Assembly: GCA_951802115.1 (NCBI GenBank)
Contig: CATOPL010000021.1
Span: 1-56,694, forward strand
Origin: an uncultured Lachnospiraceae bacterium
GTDB lineage: Bacteria; Bacillota; Clostridia; Lachnospirales; Lachnospiraceae
DNA: 56,694 nucleotides
Direction of reading: 5' to 3'
Positions 13,101 to 21,119 of the stretch are shown one piece after another. Numbering within the stretch: position 1 is the stretch's first letter; the number at the start of each line of letters is the position of its first letter. The position numbers and the translations under genes were made by a program. Below the pieces are notes generated by a model that saw nothing but the letters and a program-made list of their open reading frames with translations, did no database searches and was not told where the DNA came from.

Positions 13101-14039
13101 ACCTGCTTCTGCCAGTACTTCTCCCGTAAACACATCCACAACATCCTCTGCCAGCACATGTCCGCGAATGCGATTTTTCAGCGAAAGCTTTTTATTGAAT
13201 TTATAACGGCCGACTTTTGCCAGATCATATCTTCTGGGGTCAAAAAACATACCTGTAATCAGGCTCTCTGCACTTTCCACCGCCAGAGGCTCACCCGGAC
13301 GAATCTTCTTATATAACTCCAGAAGTCCCTCCTGATAACTCTCAGCAGTATCTTTGGCCAGGGATGCCACGATCTTCGGCTCCTCCCCGAACAACTCCAG
13401 AATCTCTGCATTCGTGCCGTATCCAAGGGCACGGATCAAAACAGTAATCGGCACTTTACGGGTTCTGTCAACGCGAACATAGAATACGTCATTGGAATCT
13501 GTCTCATACTCCAGCCACGCACCTCGGTTTGGAATTACAGTACAGGAGAACAGAAGCTTACCAACCTTGTCATGGTCAATACCATAGTAGATGCCGGGGG
13601 AACGCACCAACTGGCTGACTATGACACGCTCCGCCCCGTTGATCACAAATGTTCCTGTCTCGGTCATCAGGGGCAGATCTCCCATAAATATCTCATGTTC
13701 ATTGATTTCATCCGTTTCTTTGTTATAGAGACGGACCCTTACCTTCAAAGGAGCTGCATAGGTAGCATCACGTTCTTTACACTTCTCAATCGTATTCTTT
13801 GCATTTTCTTTCTCCAGTGTAAAGTCAGTAAACTCCAGGCTCAGCTTTCCACTGTAATCGCTAATCGGAGAAATATCCGCAAACGCCTCGCGGAGTCCTT
13901 CATCCAAAAACCACTGGTAGGAATCTCTCTGGACCTCTATCAAATTCGGCATTTCAAGGACTTCCTTCTTCCTCGAATAGCTCATTCGGCTGCTTTTGCC
14001 GGATCTGACAGGTTTAATTCTGTTCTTTTCCATTGACAT
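10179..14039 (-). CDS. rpoB: RNA polymerase beta subunit
   Basis: The 1286-residue beta subunit is full length. The rifampicin-pocket cluster reads [20 protein letters not shown] followed by RRLSALG; the residues equivalent to E. coli D516, H526 and S531 are unchanged, while the position of S522 is glycine. The C-terminal [15 protein letters not shown] block needed for subunit assembly is present, followed by an acidic tail of about 30 residues. The start at 14039 follows AAGGGGTGA; an ATG two codons later is also possible. It is downstream of rplL with a hairpin in the gap, and rpoC follows. Confidence 0.98.
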   Translation of the reverse strand: MSMEKNRIKPVRSGKSSRMSYSRKKEVLEMPNLIEVQRDSYQWFLDEGLREAFADISPISDYSGKLSLEFTDFTLEKENAKNTIEKCKERDATYAAPLKVRVRLYNKETDEINEHEIFMGDLPLMTETGTFVINGAERVIVSQLVRSPGIYYGIDHDKVGKLLFSCTVIPNRGAWLEYETDSNDVFYVRVDRTRKVPITVLIRALGYGTNAEILELFGEEPKIVASLAKDTAESYQEGLLELYKKIRPGEPLAVESAESLITGMFFDPRRYDLAKVGRYKFNKKLSLKNRIRGHVLAEDVVDVFTGEVLAEAGTKVDAELASRLQDSGIAYVWIAGEERKIKVLTNRMVDLKKYVDCDPKELGIRELVYYPVLEKLLEEYTDQEELKEAICREASDLVPKHITKDDILASINYNMHLEYGLGNHDDIDHLGNRRIRAVGELLQNQYRIGLSRLERVVRERMTTQDTEGISPQSLINIKPVTAAVKEFFGSSQLSQFMDQNNPLGELTHKRRLSALGPGGLSRDRAGFEVRDVHYSHYGRMCPIETPEGPNIGLINSLACYARINEYGFVEAPYRKIDKSDPKNPRVTEEVVYMTADEEDNYHVAQANEPLDENGYFVRNNVSGRYREETQEYEKTMFDFMDVSPKMVFSVATALIPFLENDDANRALMGSNMQRQAVPLMLTEAPVVGTGMEEKTAVDSGVCVIAKNSGVVERSVSNEIVVRQDNGVRDTYHLTKFTRSNQSNCYNQRPMVFKGDRVEAGQVIADGPSTSNGEIALGKNPLIGFMTWEGYNYEDAVLLSERLVMDDVYTSIHIEEYEAEARDTKLGPEEITRDVPGVGDDALKDLDSRGIIRVGAEVRAGDILVGKVTPKGETELTAEERLLRAIFGEKAREVRDTSLKVPHGEYGIVVDAKVFTRENGDELSPGVNQAVRIYIAQKRKISVGDKMAGRHGNKGVVSRVLPVEDMPFLPNGRPLDIVLNPLGVPSRMNIGQVLEIHLSLAAKALGFNVATPVFDGANENDIMDTLDLANDYVNLDWNEFKAKHEQELLPEVMDYLYENREHRKLWKGVPISRDGKVRLRDGRTGEYFDSPVTIGHMHYLKLHHLVDDKIHARSTGPYSLVTQQPLGGKAQFGGQRFGEMEVWALEAYGASYTLQEILTVKSDDVIGRVKTYEAIIKGDNIPESGIPESFKVLLKELQSLGLDVRVLRDDNTEVEIMESSEYGDVDIRSILESDSRRYRNEENESLGTFGFSKQEFEGDELVDVEEDSTEEDTDADTLDLDEEIDFE

Positions 14040-14203
14040 TTCACCCCTTATATTTTAATAACTACGTGTTCCGATAAAACCGTAACAAAACCAGGCAAGG
14101 CTTTGCGCATACCTCACCACAATAGTGCATCTTACACAATACCACAAGTTTTCAACTGTGTCAACGAAATTTTTCCATAAATCAGAAGTATAAAACAAGA
14201 AAA

Positions 14204-14227
14204 GGGATACCGCCCATGCGATATCCC
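14204..14227 (-). terminator. Hairpin between rplL and rpoB
   Basis: A GGGATA/TATCCC stem (14204-14209 with 14222-14227) followed by a T-rich stretch on the minus strand lies just after rplL. At this position in bacteria a partial terminator commonly lowers rpoBC expression relative to rplJL; that role here is inferred. Confidence 0.65.
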
Positions 14228-14243
14228 TCAACCTTCTGCCTGA

Positions 14244-14621
14244 TTATTTCAGAGTAACCTTAGCGCCTTCGCCTTCCAGTTTTGCCTTAAGCTCTTCAGC
14301 TTCAGCCTTGGATGCACCCTCTTTTACGATCTTCGGAGCGCCGTCAACAACATCCTTCGCCTCTTTCAGGCCAAGACCGGTAGCTTCACGTACCACTTTG
14401 ATTACCTTAACCTTATTCGGGCCAACTTCCGTCAGCTCTACGTCGAAGGAATCTTTCTCTTCTGCCGGAGCAGCGCCGCCGTCACCCGCTGCTGCAACCA
14501 CAACACCTGCTGCTGCGGATACGCCAAACTCTTCCTCACAAGCTTTTACCAGTTCATTTAACTCCAATACGGTCAATTCTTTGATTGCATCGATAAATTC
14601 TGCAGTAGTTAATTTTGCCAT
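14244..14621 (-). CDS. rplL: 50S ribosomal protein L7/L12
   Basis: The 125-residue stalk protein recruits translation GTPases. It shows the N-terminal dimerisation helix ([20 protein letters not shown], residues 5-24), an alanine-rich hinge around residues 36-52, and the C-terminal domain with [23 protein letters not shown] lies 9 bases before the start. It is co-transcribed with rplJ from the promoter at 15374-15402. Confidence 0.97.
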   Translation of the reverse strand: MAKLTTAEFIDAIKELTVLELNELVKACEEEFGVSAAAGVVVAAAGDGGAAPAEEKDSFDVELTEVGPNKVKVIKVVREATGLGLKEAKDVVDGAPKIVKEGASKAEAEELKAKLEGEGAKVTLK

Positions 14622-14720
14622 TTTGTTTTACCTCCAATTTATAATTTGTATGCTTTTTTCACAACCGGCACTTTCATGCCAAGCGTTGTCTCTCTCTGGT
14701 TATGCAAAACCGGACAGCCT

Positions 14721-15209
14721 TTACGCCTCTTTGCTCTCTGCGATCTGATTCACGACGCGTGCAAAATTCGCAATCGGGCTGTTCATGCTGCCAAGAAGTC
14801 TTCCCAGAAGTACTTCTCTGGACGGAACATTCGCGATCGCGACCATTCCTTTAGCATCATAATAGTTGCCTTCTACCACGCCTGCTTTGATCTCAAGCTT
14901 ATCTGCTGTCTTGGCAAATTTCGCAATAATTCTTGCCGGAGCAGTCGCGTCCGTCTTGGAAACAGCAATAGCGGAAGGACCTTCCAGATGCTGTGCCAAC
15001 GGCTCGAACTCTGTTCCCTTAATCGCAAAATTCAGCATGGTATTTTTGTAAACCTTGTAGATAATTCCTTCTGCTCTCATCTGTTTGCGAAGCTGTGTAT
15101 CCTGCTCAACAGTCAGACCGCAGTGATCAACCAGAACAACACCGGCAGCGCCTTCCAGATTTGCAGAAATCTCTTCTATAACCGGTCTTTTCAGTTCAAC
15201 TTTTGCCAT
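14721..15209 (-). CDS. rplJ: 50S ribosomal protein L10
   Basis: L10 anchors the L7/L12 dimers to 23S rRNA. The 162-residue protein has the typical N-terminal RNA-binding domain (VVLVDHCGLTV near residue 24, KVYKNTM near 52) and a C-terminal helix for L12 dimers. AAGGAGG precedes the ATG. It is the first gene after the L10 leader, which binds the L10-L12 complex and represses the operon in related bacteria. Confidence 0.97.
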   Translation of the reverse strand: MAKVELKRPVIEEISANLEGAAGVVLVDHCGLTVEQDTQLRKQMRAEGIIYKVYKNTMLNFAIKGTEFEPLAQHLEGPSAIAVSKTDATAPARIIAKFAKTADKLEIKAGVVEGNYYDAKGMVAIANVPSREVLLGRLLGSMNSPIANFARVVNQIAESKEA

Positions 15210-15249
15210 GTATGGTTTCCTCCTTATAGATTTTTGGATGACAACCTTT

Positions 15250-15367
15250 AAAAGAAAAACCTCCGTGCCACAGACACAGAGGTTTCGTAAGTCATTCTGA
15301 ACAGAACGCTTTCCTCGGCAGGCGGTTTCCTCTTATGCTTTGCAGCACCTGCTGTCTTCGGGCAGTC
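15250..15367 (-). ncRNA. L10 leader (ribosomal protein autoregulatory RNA)
   Basis: Between the promoter and rplJ the minus strand holds the features of the L10 leader: a GCAGGTGC helix, the AAGAGGAAACCGCC loop region and a GAGGAAA repeat. It ends in a terminator hairpin whose arms are CCTCTGTG and CACGGAGG followed by TTTTTCTTTT. L10 (with L12) is known to bind this RNA and favour termination. The exact 5' end is estimated from the -10 box. Confidence 0.88.
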
Positions 15368-15373
15368 ATACAT

Positions 15374-15402
15374 CTTATATCATAATTTATATCGAATGTC
15401 AA
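15374..15402 (-). promoter_or_regulatory. Promoter of rplJ-rplL-rpoB-rpoC
   Basis: On the minus strand TTGACA (15397-15402) and TATAAG (15374-15379) are separated by 17 bases. It lies between the rplA stop codon and the L10 leader. Confidence 0.88.
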
Positions 15403-15417
15403 CACCTTCTGAAGTTC

Positions 15418-16107
15418 TTAAGAAAGTTTCATCGGATTCACCTTCACACCCGGTCCCATAGTCGGAGCGATGGTGACACTCTTTAAGAACTGACCCTTTA
15501 CAGCAGAGGGTTTTGCTTTGATGATGGCATCCATAAGCGTCTGGAAGTTGTCCGCTAACTGCTCCTCTGTAAAAGAAGCTTTTCCGATCGGCACGTGGAT
15601 AATATTTGTCTTATCAAGTCTGTACTCAATCTTACCGGCTTTAATATCATTCACTGCTTTGGTCACATCCATAGTTACAGTTCCCGCTTTCGGGTTCGGC
15701 ATCAGACCTTTCGGTCCAAGGATACGGCCCAGACGTCCGACAACGCCCATCATGTCTGGAGTCGCAACAACGACATCAAAATCAAGCCAGCCGCCCTGAA
15801 TCTTCGGCACCAGTTCCTCTGCGCCTACAAACTCTGCGCCAGCCGCCTGCGCCTCATCTGCTTTTGCCGCCTTCGCAAATACCAGAACACGCACCTGCTT
15901 TCCGGTTCCGTGCGGCAGTACAACCGCACCGCGGATCTGCTGATCAGCATGACGTCCGTCACATCCGGTACGGATATGCGCCTCGATTGTCTCGTCAAAT
16001 TTTGCGGTTGCCAGTTTCTTTACAAGTGTAATCGCTTCATCTCTGTCATACTGCGTCAGCTTATCGTATGATTTTAAAGCCTCAACATATTTCTTACCAT
16101 GTTTCAT
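15418..16107 (-). CDS. rplA: 50S ribosomal protein L1
   Basis: L1 binds the mobile stalk of 23S rRNA and in many bacteria represses its own mRNA. From the ATG at 16107 the protein is 229 residues, the family length, with [25 protein letters not shown] split over residues about 125-150. A longer frame of 246 residues is rejected because AGGAGG (16119-16124) is correctly spaced for 16107. It follows rplK, and the hairpin at 16126-16153 ends one or two bases before its ribosome binding site. Confidence 0.97.
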   Translation of the reverse strand: MKHGKKYVEALKSYDKLTQYDRDEAITLVKKLATAKFDETIEAHIRTGCDGRHADQQIRGAVVLPHGTGKQVRVLVFAKAAKADEAQAAGAEFVGAEELVPKIQGGWLDFDVVVATPDMMGVVGRLGRILGPKGLMPNPKAGTVTMDVTKAVNDIKAGKIEYRLDKTNIIHVPIGKASFTEEQLADNFQTLMDAIIKAKPSAVKGQFLKSVTIAPTMGPGVKVNPMKLS

Positions 16108-16125
16108 ATTCTCTTCAACCTCCTG

Positions 16126-16153
16126 GTGGTAATTGCGGGAATCTCCCTCCCAC
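16126..16153 (-). promoter_or_regulatory. Repeated leader hairpin before rplA
   Basis: On the minus strand an outer GTGG/CCAC helix encloses an asymmetric internal loop and an inner GGGA-GAT-TCCC hairpin. A 28-base copy differing at two positions precedes rplK. Directly against the rplA ribosome binding site, it is a candidate translational operator, most plausibly for L1. Confidence 0.65.
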
Positions 16154-16173
16154 GTCATTTTTCAGCAACAGTT

Positions 16174-16602
16174 TTAATCGTCTACTACTGTAATACCCAT
16201 ACTTCTCGCAGTTCCCGCGATCATGCTGATTGCAGCATCAAGGCTTCCTGCTGTCAGATCCGGCATTTTCAGTTCAGCAATCTTCTGAACTTCGGATTTC
16301 TTGATCGTAGCAACTTTGTCTCTCTTTGAATTAGCGGAAGCAGTTTTCAGTCCGCATGCTTTCTTCAGTAATACTGCTGCCGGCGGAGTTTTGGTAATAA
16401 AGCTGAAGCTTCTGTCAGCATATACCGTAATAACAACCGGAATGATCATGTCGCCCTGGTCTGCAGTTCTTGCGTTGAACTCTTTTGTGAACTGTACAAT
16501 GTTCACGCCATGCTGACCAAGAGCCGGACCTACTGGCGGAGCTGGTGTAGCCTTTCCAGCAGGAATCTGTAATTTGATATAACCTGTAACTTTTTTTGCC
16601 AT
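16174..16602 (-). CDS. rplK: 50S ribosomal protein L11
   Basis: L11 forms the GTPase-associated centre with 23S rRNA. The chosen ATG gives 142 residues, with [18 protein letters not shown] at the start, PPVGPALGQ near 25 and the C-terminal GTARSMGI. A 24-residue N-terminal extension in frame is rejected because AGGAGG (16613-16618) fits the 16602 start. It lies between nusG and rplA and has its own copy of the leader hairpin. Confidence 0.97.
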   Translation of the reverse strand: MAKKVTGYIKLQIPAGKATPAPPVGPALGQHGVNIVQFTKEFNARTADQGDMIIPVVITVYADRSFSFITKTPPAAVLLKKACGLKTASANSKRDKVATIKKSEVQKIAELKMPDLTAGSLDAAISMIAGTARSMGITVVDD

Positions 16603-16621
16603 AACTAAGGCACCTCCTATT

Positions 16622-16649
16622 GTGGTAATGGCGGGAATTTCCCTCCCAC
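16622..16649 (-). promoter_or_regulatory. Repeated leader hairpin before rplK
   Basis: This is the second copy of the 28-base hairpin found before rplA (26 of 28 bases identical). It ends three bases before the rplK ribosome binding site. The outer GTGG/CCAC and inner GGGA/TCCC helices are both kept. Confidence 0.65.
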
Positions 16650-16682
16650 GATCTGCAGAAAACGATTTTTCCAACAGACCAT

Positions 16683-17198
16683 TTACATTTTTCTGATTTC
16701 TGTGAAACTTATCTCAACCGGCGTTTCACGGCCGAACAGGTCGACATTGATTGTCACGCTTTGTTTGTTTTCATTGATGGCCTGGATGGCACCCACGGTA
16801 TCCTTCCACACACCGCCAATAACGACAACACTGTCGCCCTCTGCATAATCCACCTGAACAGAATCCATCTGAATTCCGAGCGGTCTCATCTCTTCGTCTG
16901 TAAGCGGAACTGGTTTGGACCCGGGACCAACAAATCCGGTCACACCTCTGGTATTACGAACCACATACCAGGTGTCATCATTCATGATCATATTGATCAG
17001 GACATAACCCGGGAACATTTTCTTCTGAACCTGACGGCTCTGACCGTCCTTCAGCTCTACCACATCCTGCATCGGGACTCTGACTTCCAGAATCTGCTCT
17101 TCAAGGTGTCTGTTTTCGATTGTCTTCTCAATGTTGGCCTTTACCTTATTCTCATACCCTGAATAGGTATGAACTACATACCAGTTTGCCTCTGACAT
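16683..17198 (-). CDS. nusG: Transcription termination/antitermination factor NusG
   Basis: NusG binds RNA polymerase and modulates pausing and termination. The 171-residue protein has the NGN domain beginning [15 protein letters not shown], with the [10 protein letters not shown] and [10 protein letters not shown] segments, and a C-terminal KOW domain with [12 protein letters not shown]. In the KOW loop the usual FANF-type stretch reads [19 protein letters not shown] precedes the ATG. It sits between secE and rplK as in other Firmicutes. Confidence 0.96.
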   Translation of the reverse strand: MSEANWYVVHTYSGYENKVKANIEKTIENRHLEEQILEVRVPMQDVVELKDGQSRQVQKKMFPGYVLINMIMNDDTWYVVRNTRGVTGFVGPGSKPVPLTDEEMRPLGIQMDSVQVDYAEGDSVVVIGGVWKDTVGAIQAINENKQSVTINVDLFGRETPVEISFTEIRKM

Positions 17199-17217
17199 AA
17201 AATCACCTTTCCCTGAA

Positions 17218-17418
17218 CTATAATGTCACCAGAATGTCAATCCCGATCGTCATGATCATATCCAGTATCTTGATAATGAGAGCCAATGCAACAGAAACAC
17301 CGACTACCGCAATGGTCTGTTTCGTTAGTGATTTTTGATCTGGCCAGACAATTTTTCTGAATTCAGCCTTCATGCCTTTAAACCAGCCTGTCTTCTGGAC
17401 CTTTTTGGTCTCTCCCAT
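17218..17418 (-). CDS. secE: Preprotein translocase subunit SecE
   Basis: The 66-residue protein is a single-helix SecE: an amphipathic segment with TGWFKGMKAEFRKIVWP (about residues 10-26), then a membrane helix of about 20 residues near the end. With SecY and SecG it forms the protein-conducting channel. The position between rpmG and nusG supports the call. Confidence 0.94.
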   Translation of the reverse strand: MGETKKVQKTGWFKGMKAEFRKIVWPDQKSLTKQTIAVVGVSVALALIIKILDMIMTIGIDILVTL

Positions 17419-17450
17419 TTTCTCACTTCCTTTACTCGCCCGGGGCAGGA

Positions 17451-17600
17451 TTACTTCGTCTCCTTATGAAGAGTATGTCTCTTACAGAAACGACAATATT
17501 TTTTAGTCTCCATTCGATCCGGATGCAGTTTTTTCTCTTTTGTCATGTTGTAGTTCCGCTGCTTGCACTCCGTACATGCCAATGTGATTCTTACGCGCAC
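17451..17600 (-). CDS. rpmG: 50S ribosomal protein L33
   Basis: This 49-residue gene starts with GTG (17598-17600) behind GAGGTGG, so simple ATG searches miss it. The protein reads as L33: [17 protein letters not shown] at the start, then [17 protein letters not shown] at the end. It contains both CxxC pairs (CTEC and CRFC) and is therefore the zinc-binding form. It is the first gene of the rpmG-secE-nusG-rplK-rplA run. Confidence 0.95.
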   Translation of the reverse strand: MRVRITLACTECKQRNYNMTKEKKLHPDRMETKKYCRFCKRHTLHKETK

Positions 17601-17618
17601 AACTTTCCACCTCGCTTT

Positions 17619-17690
17619 TATACATTTTCTTTGGTGACCCTGCGGCGGTCACCGGTTTTTTAGGCATAAAAAAAAAGCCTAAACTTCCAG
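17619..17690 (-). promoter_or_regulatory. Hairpins in the rpmG leader
   Basis: Two dyads lie in the rpmG leader: AGGC-T9-A-TGCCT around 17672-17690 (minus reading) and GGTGACC/GGTCACC around 17631-17652. No known leader class was recognised. Confidence 0.4.
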
Positions 17691-17700
17691 TCGCATGGCT

Positions 17701-17729
17701 ACTATAACATAGCAAAAGCGCAAAGTCAA
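17701..17729 (-). promoter_or_regulatory. Promoter of rpmG-secE-nusG-rplKA
   Basis: On the minus strand TTGACT (17724-17729) and TATAGT (17701-17706) are spaced by 17 bases, about 100 bases ahead of rpmG. Confidence 0.85.
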
Positions 17730-17801
17730 GGTTTTTCCGCATATTCGAGTCATATTACAGCACAAAGCTGCCGTATTTCTTTGACCGCCCGCCAAACAAA
17801 C

Positions 17802-17941
17802 AGGGCTGCCGCAAAATGCATTCCTGACGGTTTGCTCAGCACTTACATGGAACCTATCGGACGGACAAAACCATTCCTCAGTCCGCCCTGATCCACACAG
17901 AATTCTGAGTGAACAGACCGTGTCATTTTTGCTGCAACCCT
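17802..17941. repeat. Imperfect palindromic element B (about 140 bp)
   Basis: The left arm (GGGCTGCCGCAAAATG, 17803-17818) and right arm (about 17922-17941) are an imperfect inverted repeat. The interior shares ordered blocks CTCAGCA, ATGGA, CGGACG, ACCATT and GTCC with the element at 35085-35223. It lies directly downstream of spoVG and may end its transcript. Confidence 0.65.
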
Positions 17942-17953
17942 TTATCTTACAGA

Positions 17954-18244
17954 CTATTCAGATACGGAGATTGTGTCCGCCTCTTCTGCGGCGATCGCTT
18001 CTTCATATCTGTCCAGGATCATCGTCTGAATCGAGTCTCTCGTAAGCGAATTGATCGGATGAGCGATATCCCGATATTCCCCATCTGAAGCTTTTCTGCT
18101 CGGCATCGCAATAAACATTCCTTTCTCTCCTTCGATGACCTTGATGTCATGAACAACAAACTCTTCATCGATTGTGATCGATACAACGGCTTTCATCTTT
18201 CCTTCTTTTGCCACTTTACGAACCCGTACATCTGTAATTTTCAT
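17954..18244 (-). CDS. spoVG: Septation regulator SpoVG
   Basis: SpoVG is a small RNA/DNA-binding regulator linked to sporulation, septation and capsule or toxin control in Firmicutes. The 96-residue protein begins [11 protein letters not shown] and contains FIAMPSRK near residue 46 and FRDIAHPI-like [10 protein letters not shown] near 58. The ATG at 18244 is set by AAAAGGAG; a 155-residue in-frame extension runs through a repeat element and is rejected. No clear promoter is seen in the 202 bases to glgD, most of which is the repeat. Confidence 0.95.
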   Translation of the reverse strand: MKITDVRVRKVAKEGKMKAVVSITIDEEFVVHDIKVIEGEKGMFIAMPSRKASDGEYRDIAHPINSLTRDSIQTMILDRYEEAIAAEEADTISVSE

Positions 18245-18275
18245 GATAAAACTCCTTTTCACCTGACACCTTACC

Positions 18276-18435
18276 AGAACGTGTTTGAAAATCCATTCCC
18301 GCCTCCTGCACGTCCCACTCCGCAAAAGATCTGTCCAGAATACACTTTGCGCAATCCACTGTGCAGTGTTGATCTGCATCATATATCCTGCAGACTGTGA
18401 CGTACAGCTGACAGAAAGCATCTTAAACCCGCTCT
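18276..18435. repeat. Repeat element E, copy 1, in the spoVG leader
   Basis: About 160 bp with one good end AGAACGTGTTTGAAAAT (18276-18292) and a degenerate inverted end near 18418-18435. The block TTTCTGTCAGCTGTACGTCA (minus reading, around 18399-18418) nearly matches the copy upstream of dnaD at 22812. The inverted ends suggest a miniature transposable element. Confidence 0.55.
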
Positions 18436-18446
18436 AAAACTTAGAA

Positions 18447-19565
18447 CTACATGATATATCTGTCATTTTTTTCAATGACTACTTTCACGCCGTTCTCACC
18501 CACATGGCGGGAATTCGCGCGAATCGTATCCCTGCTTTCCACGATGCAGTTCTCGATATACGTATTATCTCCGAGATATACATCGTTCAAAATAATTGAA
18601 TTTTTGATCACACAGTTGTTCCCCACGAATACCTTTTTAAATAAAACGGAATTCTCAACCGTGCCGTTGATGATACAGCCGCTGGCTACCAGACTGTTCT
18701 TTACATTTGAACCTGTGTTGTATTTTGCCGGCGGCAAATCCTGTACTTTGGAATAGATCTCCGGATATTCCTGCAGAAAATGTTTTCTCACATCCGGCTT
18801 CAGGAAATCCATATTGGTCTCATAATAAGACTCCACAGAGGAGATGCTGTTCCAATAGCTTTCCATCCGATATACATAGATCTTTTTTACATTCTTGTAT
18901 CGAATCAGAATATCCCGTACAAAATCATAACGATCTTCCTGTGCACACTTCTCAATCAGCTCAATCAGCTGGCGTCTGCGTATGATGTAGATCCCGCAGG
19001 AAACAAGTGTTGCATCTGTCGTCATGGGTTTTTCTTCCATATCGATCAGTCTTCCGTTCCCGTCATCTTTGACTACGCCGAAGCGGCTCATATCCGTATC
19101 TTCCGGCATCTCCTTGCATACGACAGTGATATCGGCCTTCTTATCAATATGGTATTCCAGCACTTTGTTGTAATCCATCTTATAGACACCGTCACCGGAC
19201 GCTATCACTACATAAGGTTCATGGCTCTGCTTTAACCAGTCCAGATTCTGATAGATGCAGTCCGCCGTGCCTCTGTACCAGAAGTTATTGTCCGCAGTTA
19301 CCATAGGAGTAAAAATATAAAGTCCTCCCTGCTTTCTTCCAAAATCCCACCATTTGGAAGAACTCAGATGTTCGTTCAGAGAGCGGGAATTATACTGGGT
19401 CAGCACTGCCACTTTCTGAACATGGGAATTGGACATATTACTCAGCGAAAAATCTATTCCCCGATAGCTTCCTGCCACCGGCATAGCCGCAATGGCACGC
19501 TTGGTAGACAGCTCTTTCATTCTGTGATTATTACCGCCTGCTAAAATCAATCCTATCGCTCTCAT
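18447..19565 (-). CDS. glgD: Glucose-1-phosphate adenylyltransferase-like subunit GlgD
   Basis: The 372-residue protein has a nucleotidyltransferase N-terminal half (GLILAGGNNHRM at residue 5, FSLSNMSNS near 39, then ASGDGVYKMDYN) and a C-terminal left-handed beta-helix of hexapeptide repeats. In Firmicutes GlgD pairs with GlgC to make ADP-glucose for glycogen. The P-loop-like signature is degenerate compared with GlgC, as expected for the regulatory-type subunit. Its ATG overlaps the glgC stop codon by one base (TAATG), so translation is coupled. Confidence 0.92.
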   Translation of the reverse strand: MRAIGLILAGGNNHRMKELSTKRAIAAMPVAGSYRGIDFSLSNMSNSHVQKVAVLTQYNSRSLNEHLSSSKWWDFGRKQGGLYIFTPMVTADNNFWYRGTADCIYQNLDWLKQSHEPYVVIASGDGVYKMDYNKVLEYHIDKKADITVVCKEMPEDTDMSRFGVVKDDGNGRLIDMEEKPMTTDATLVSCGIYIIRRRQLIELIEKCAQEDRYDFVRDILIRYKNVKKIYVYRMESYWNSISSVESYYETNMDFLKPDVRKHFLQEYPEIYSKVQDLPPAKYNTGSNVKNSLVASGCIINGTVENSVLFKKVFVGNNCVIKNSIILNDVYLGDNTYIENCIVESRDTIRANSRHVGENGVKVVIEKNDRYIM

Positions 19566-20836
19566 TACCTGTCACCTGCCTTAATCAATGTCTCACCGCT
19601 TTCAAGCGCTCCATTCGGATAATCACTGTTCAGTGTTTCACCGGAAACCGCAGTATTCAGGCCAATCTGCACTCCGGGCGGTATCACTGTATTTTCCCCG
19701 ATCGTCACCAAGCCAAAAGAATATACTTTGGGATTTACTTTATTGGGAATATTCTCTCCCGTACCCAAAATACAGTTTTCTCCGATTGTCACTTCCTCTG
19801 CAATGATTGATCTGTCCACCTGGCATCCCGCCCCGACCGATGTGTTTTTCATAATGATGGAATCGCGCACCACGGCTCCTTTTCCGACCATGACGCCGGC
19901 TCCGATGACAGAGTTGATTACAGTTCCTTCGATAGTTGAGTTGCCGCAGACGATACTCCTCTCAATAAATCCGTCTTCCGATACATAAAGAGGCGGCACT
20001 GCATCGCTCTTGGTATAAATTTTCCAGAACTCCTCATACAGATTAAACTCCGGAATAATATCAATAAGCTCCATATTTGCTTCCCAGTAAGAGCCCAGAG
20101 TTCCTACATCTTTCCAGTAACCGTTATATTCATAAGAGAAAAGACGCTCTCCATTTTCCAGACAGTTCGGCAGAATATGCTTTCCAAAATCACAGTTCGG
20201 CACATTCCTCATCTTGATCAGGGCGTCTCTGAGCACTTTCCAGGTAAAAATATAGATACCCATGGATGCCAGATTACTTCTTGGATTCGCAGGTTTTTCT
20301 TCAAACTCATTAATCTGACCGTTTTCATCCGTAATCACAACACCGAACCGCCCTGCCTCTTCCCAGGGAACCGGCATGCACGCAATCGTAACAGCGGCAT
20401 TATTCTCTTTATGATATTCCAGCATCACCTCATAATCCATCTTATAAATGTGATCGCCCGAAAGAATCAAAACATAGTCCGGGTTATATGTATCAATATA
20501 GTCGATATTCTGGTAAATCGCATTGGCGGTTCCGGAATACCAGTCGCTTCCTGCACTTTTCTCATAAGGAGAGAGCACGGTCACTCCTCCATTATTGCGG
20601 TCAAGATCCCATGGCATGCCGATCCCGATATGTGTATTCAGGCGCAGCGGCTGATACTGAGTCAGCACTCCAACCGTATCGATGCCCGAATTGATACAGT
20701 TACTGAGGGGAAAATCGATAATACGGTATTTTCCGCCAAATGCCACTGCAGGTTTTGCCACCTTCGCAGTAAGCACTCCCAGTCGGCTTCCCTGTCCGCC
20801 CGCCAAAAGCATGGCAATCATTTCTTTTTTAATCAC
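19565..20836 (-). CDS. glgC: Glucose-1-phosphate adenylyltransferase GlgC
   Basis: The enzyme makes ADP-glucose from ATP and glucose-1-phosphate, the committed step of glycogen synthesis. From the GTG at 20836 it is 423 residues. It shows [13 protein letters not shown] near residue 8, [30 protein letters not shown] near 130, and a C-terminal beta-helix domain. AGAGGTG upstream supports the GTG; a longer 459-residue frame has no site and crosses the -10 box. It leads the glgC-glgD operon. Confidence 0.94.
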   Translation of the reverse strand: MIKKEMIAMLLAGGQGSRLGVLTAKVAKPAVAFGGKYRIIDFPLSNCINSGIDTVGVLTQYQPLRLNTHIGIGMPWDLDRNNGGVTVLSPYEKSAGSDWYSGTANAIYQNIDYIDTYNPDYVLILSGDHIYKMDYEVMLEYHKENNAAVTIACMPVPWEEAGRFGVVITDENGQINEFEEKPANPRSNLASMGIYIFTWKVLRDALIKMRNVPNCDFGKHILPNCLENGERLFSYEYNGYWKDVGTLGSYWEANMELIDIIPEFNLYEEFWKIYTKSDAVPPLYVSEDGFIERSIVCGNSTIEGTVINSVIGAGVMVGKGAVVRDSIIMKNTSVGAGCQVDRSIIAEEVTIGENCILGTGENIPNKVNPKVYSFGLVTIGENTVIPPGVQIGLNTAVSGETLNSDYPNGALESGETLIKAGDR

Positions 20837-20879
20837 ACTATCACCTCTTGCTGTAACATTAAAATGCTTTGATGGAAAT

Positions 20880-20908
20880 ATTATACCATACCTTCTGTAA
20901 ATAGTGAA
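20880..20908 (-). promoter_or_regulatory. Promoter of glgC-glgD
   Basis: On the minus strand TTCACT (20903-20908) and a perfect TATAAT (20880-20885) are spaced by 17 bases, about 45 bases before glgC. Confidence 0.7.
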
Positions 20909-21065
20909 TATTTTCACATAAAATAGTTCCTGTTTTTTTAACATTTAACGATTTTTTATTCGTTTTTAGAAAACAAAATGCATTTCGTTTCGGCATAATT
21001 CATATAAAATTTTCTTTTTTCTCACTGTTTTCATAATCCCCTTCTATTTTCTCCCGGCCGAAACA

Positions 21066-21093
21066 TTGATTTTTCCTGTAAACAAAGTATAAT
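21066..21093 (+). promoter_or_regulatory. Promoter of murC
   Basis: TTGATT (21066-21071) and TATAAT (21088-21093) are separated by 16 bases. AAAGGAG and the murC ATG follow within 30 bases. Confidence 0.7.
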
Positions 21094-21119
21094 AAAAAGA
21101 AAAAAGGAGAATTTCCATT

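Noticed and set aside
18245..18421. N-terminal extension of SpoVG to 155 residues
   Set aside because: The extension is translated repeat element; AAAAGGAG fits the 96-residue start.
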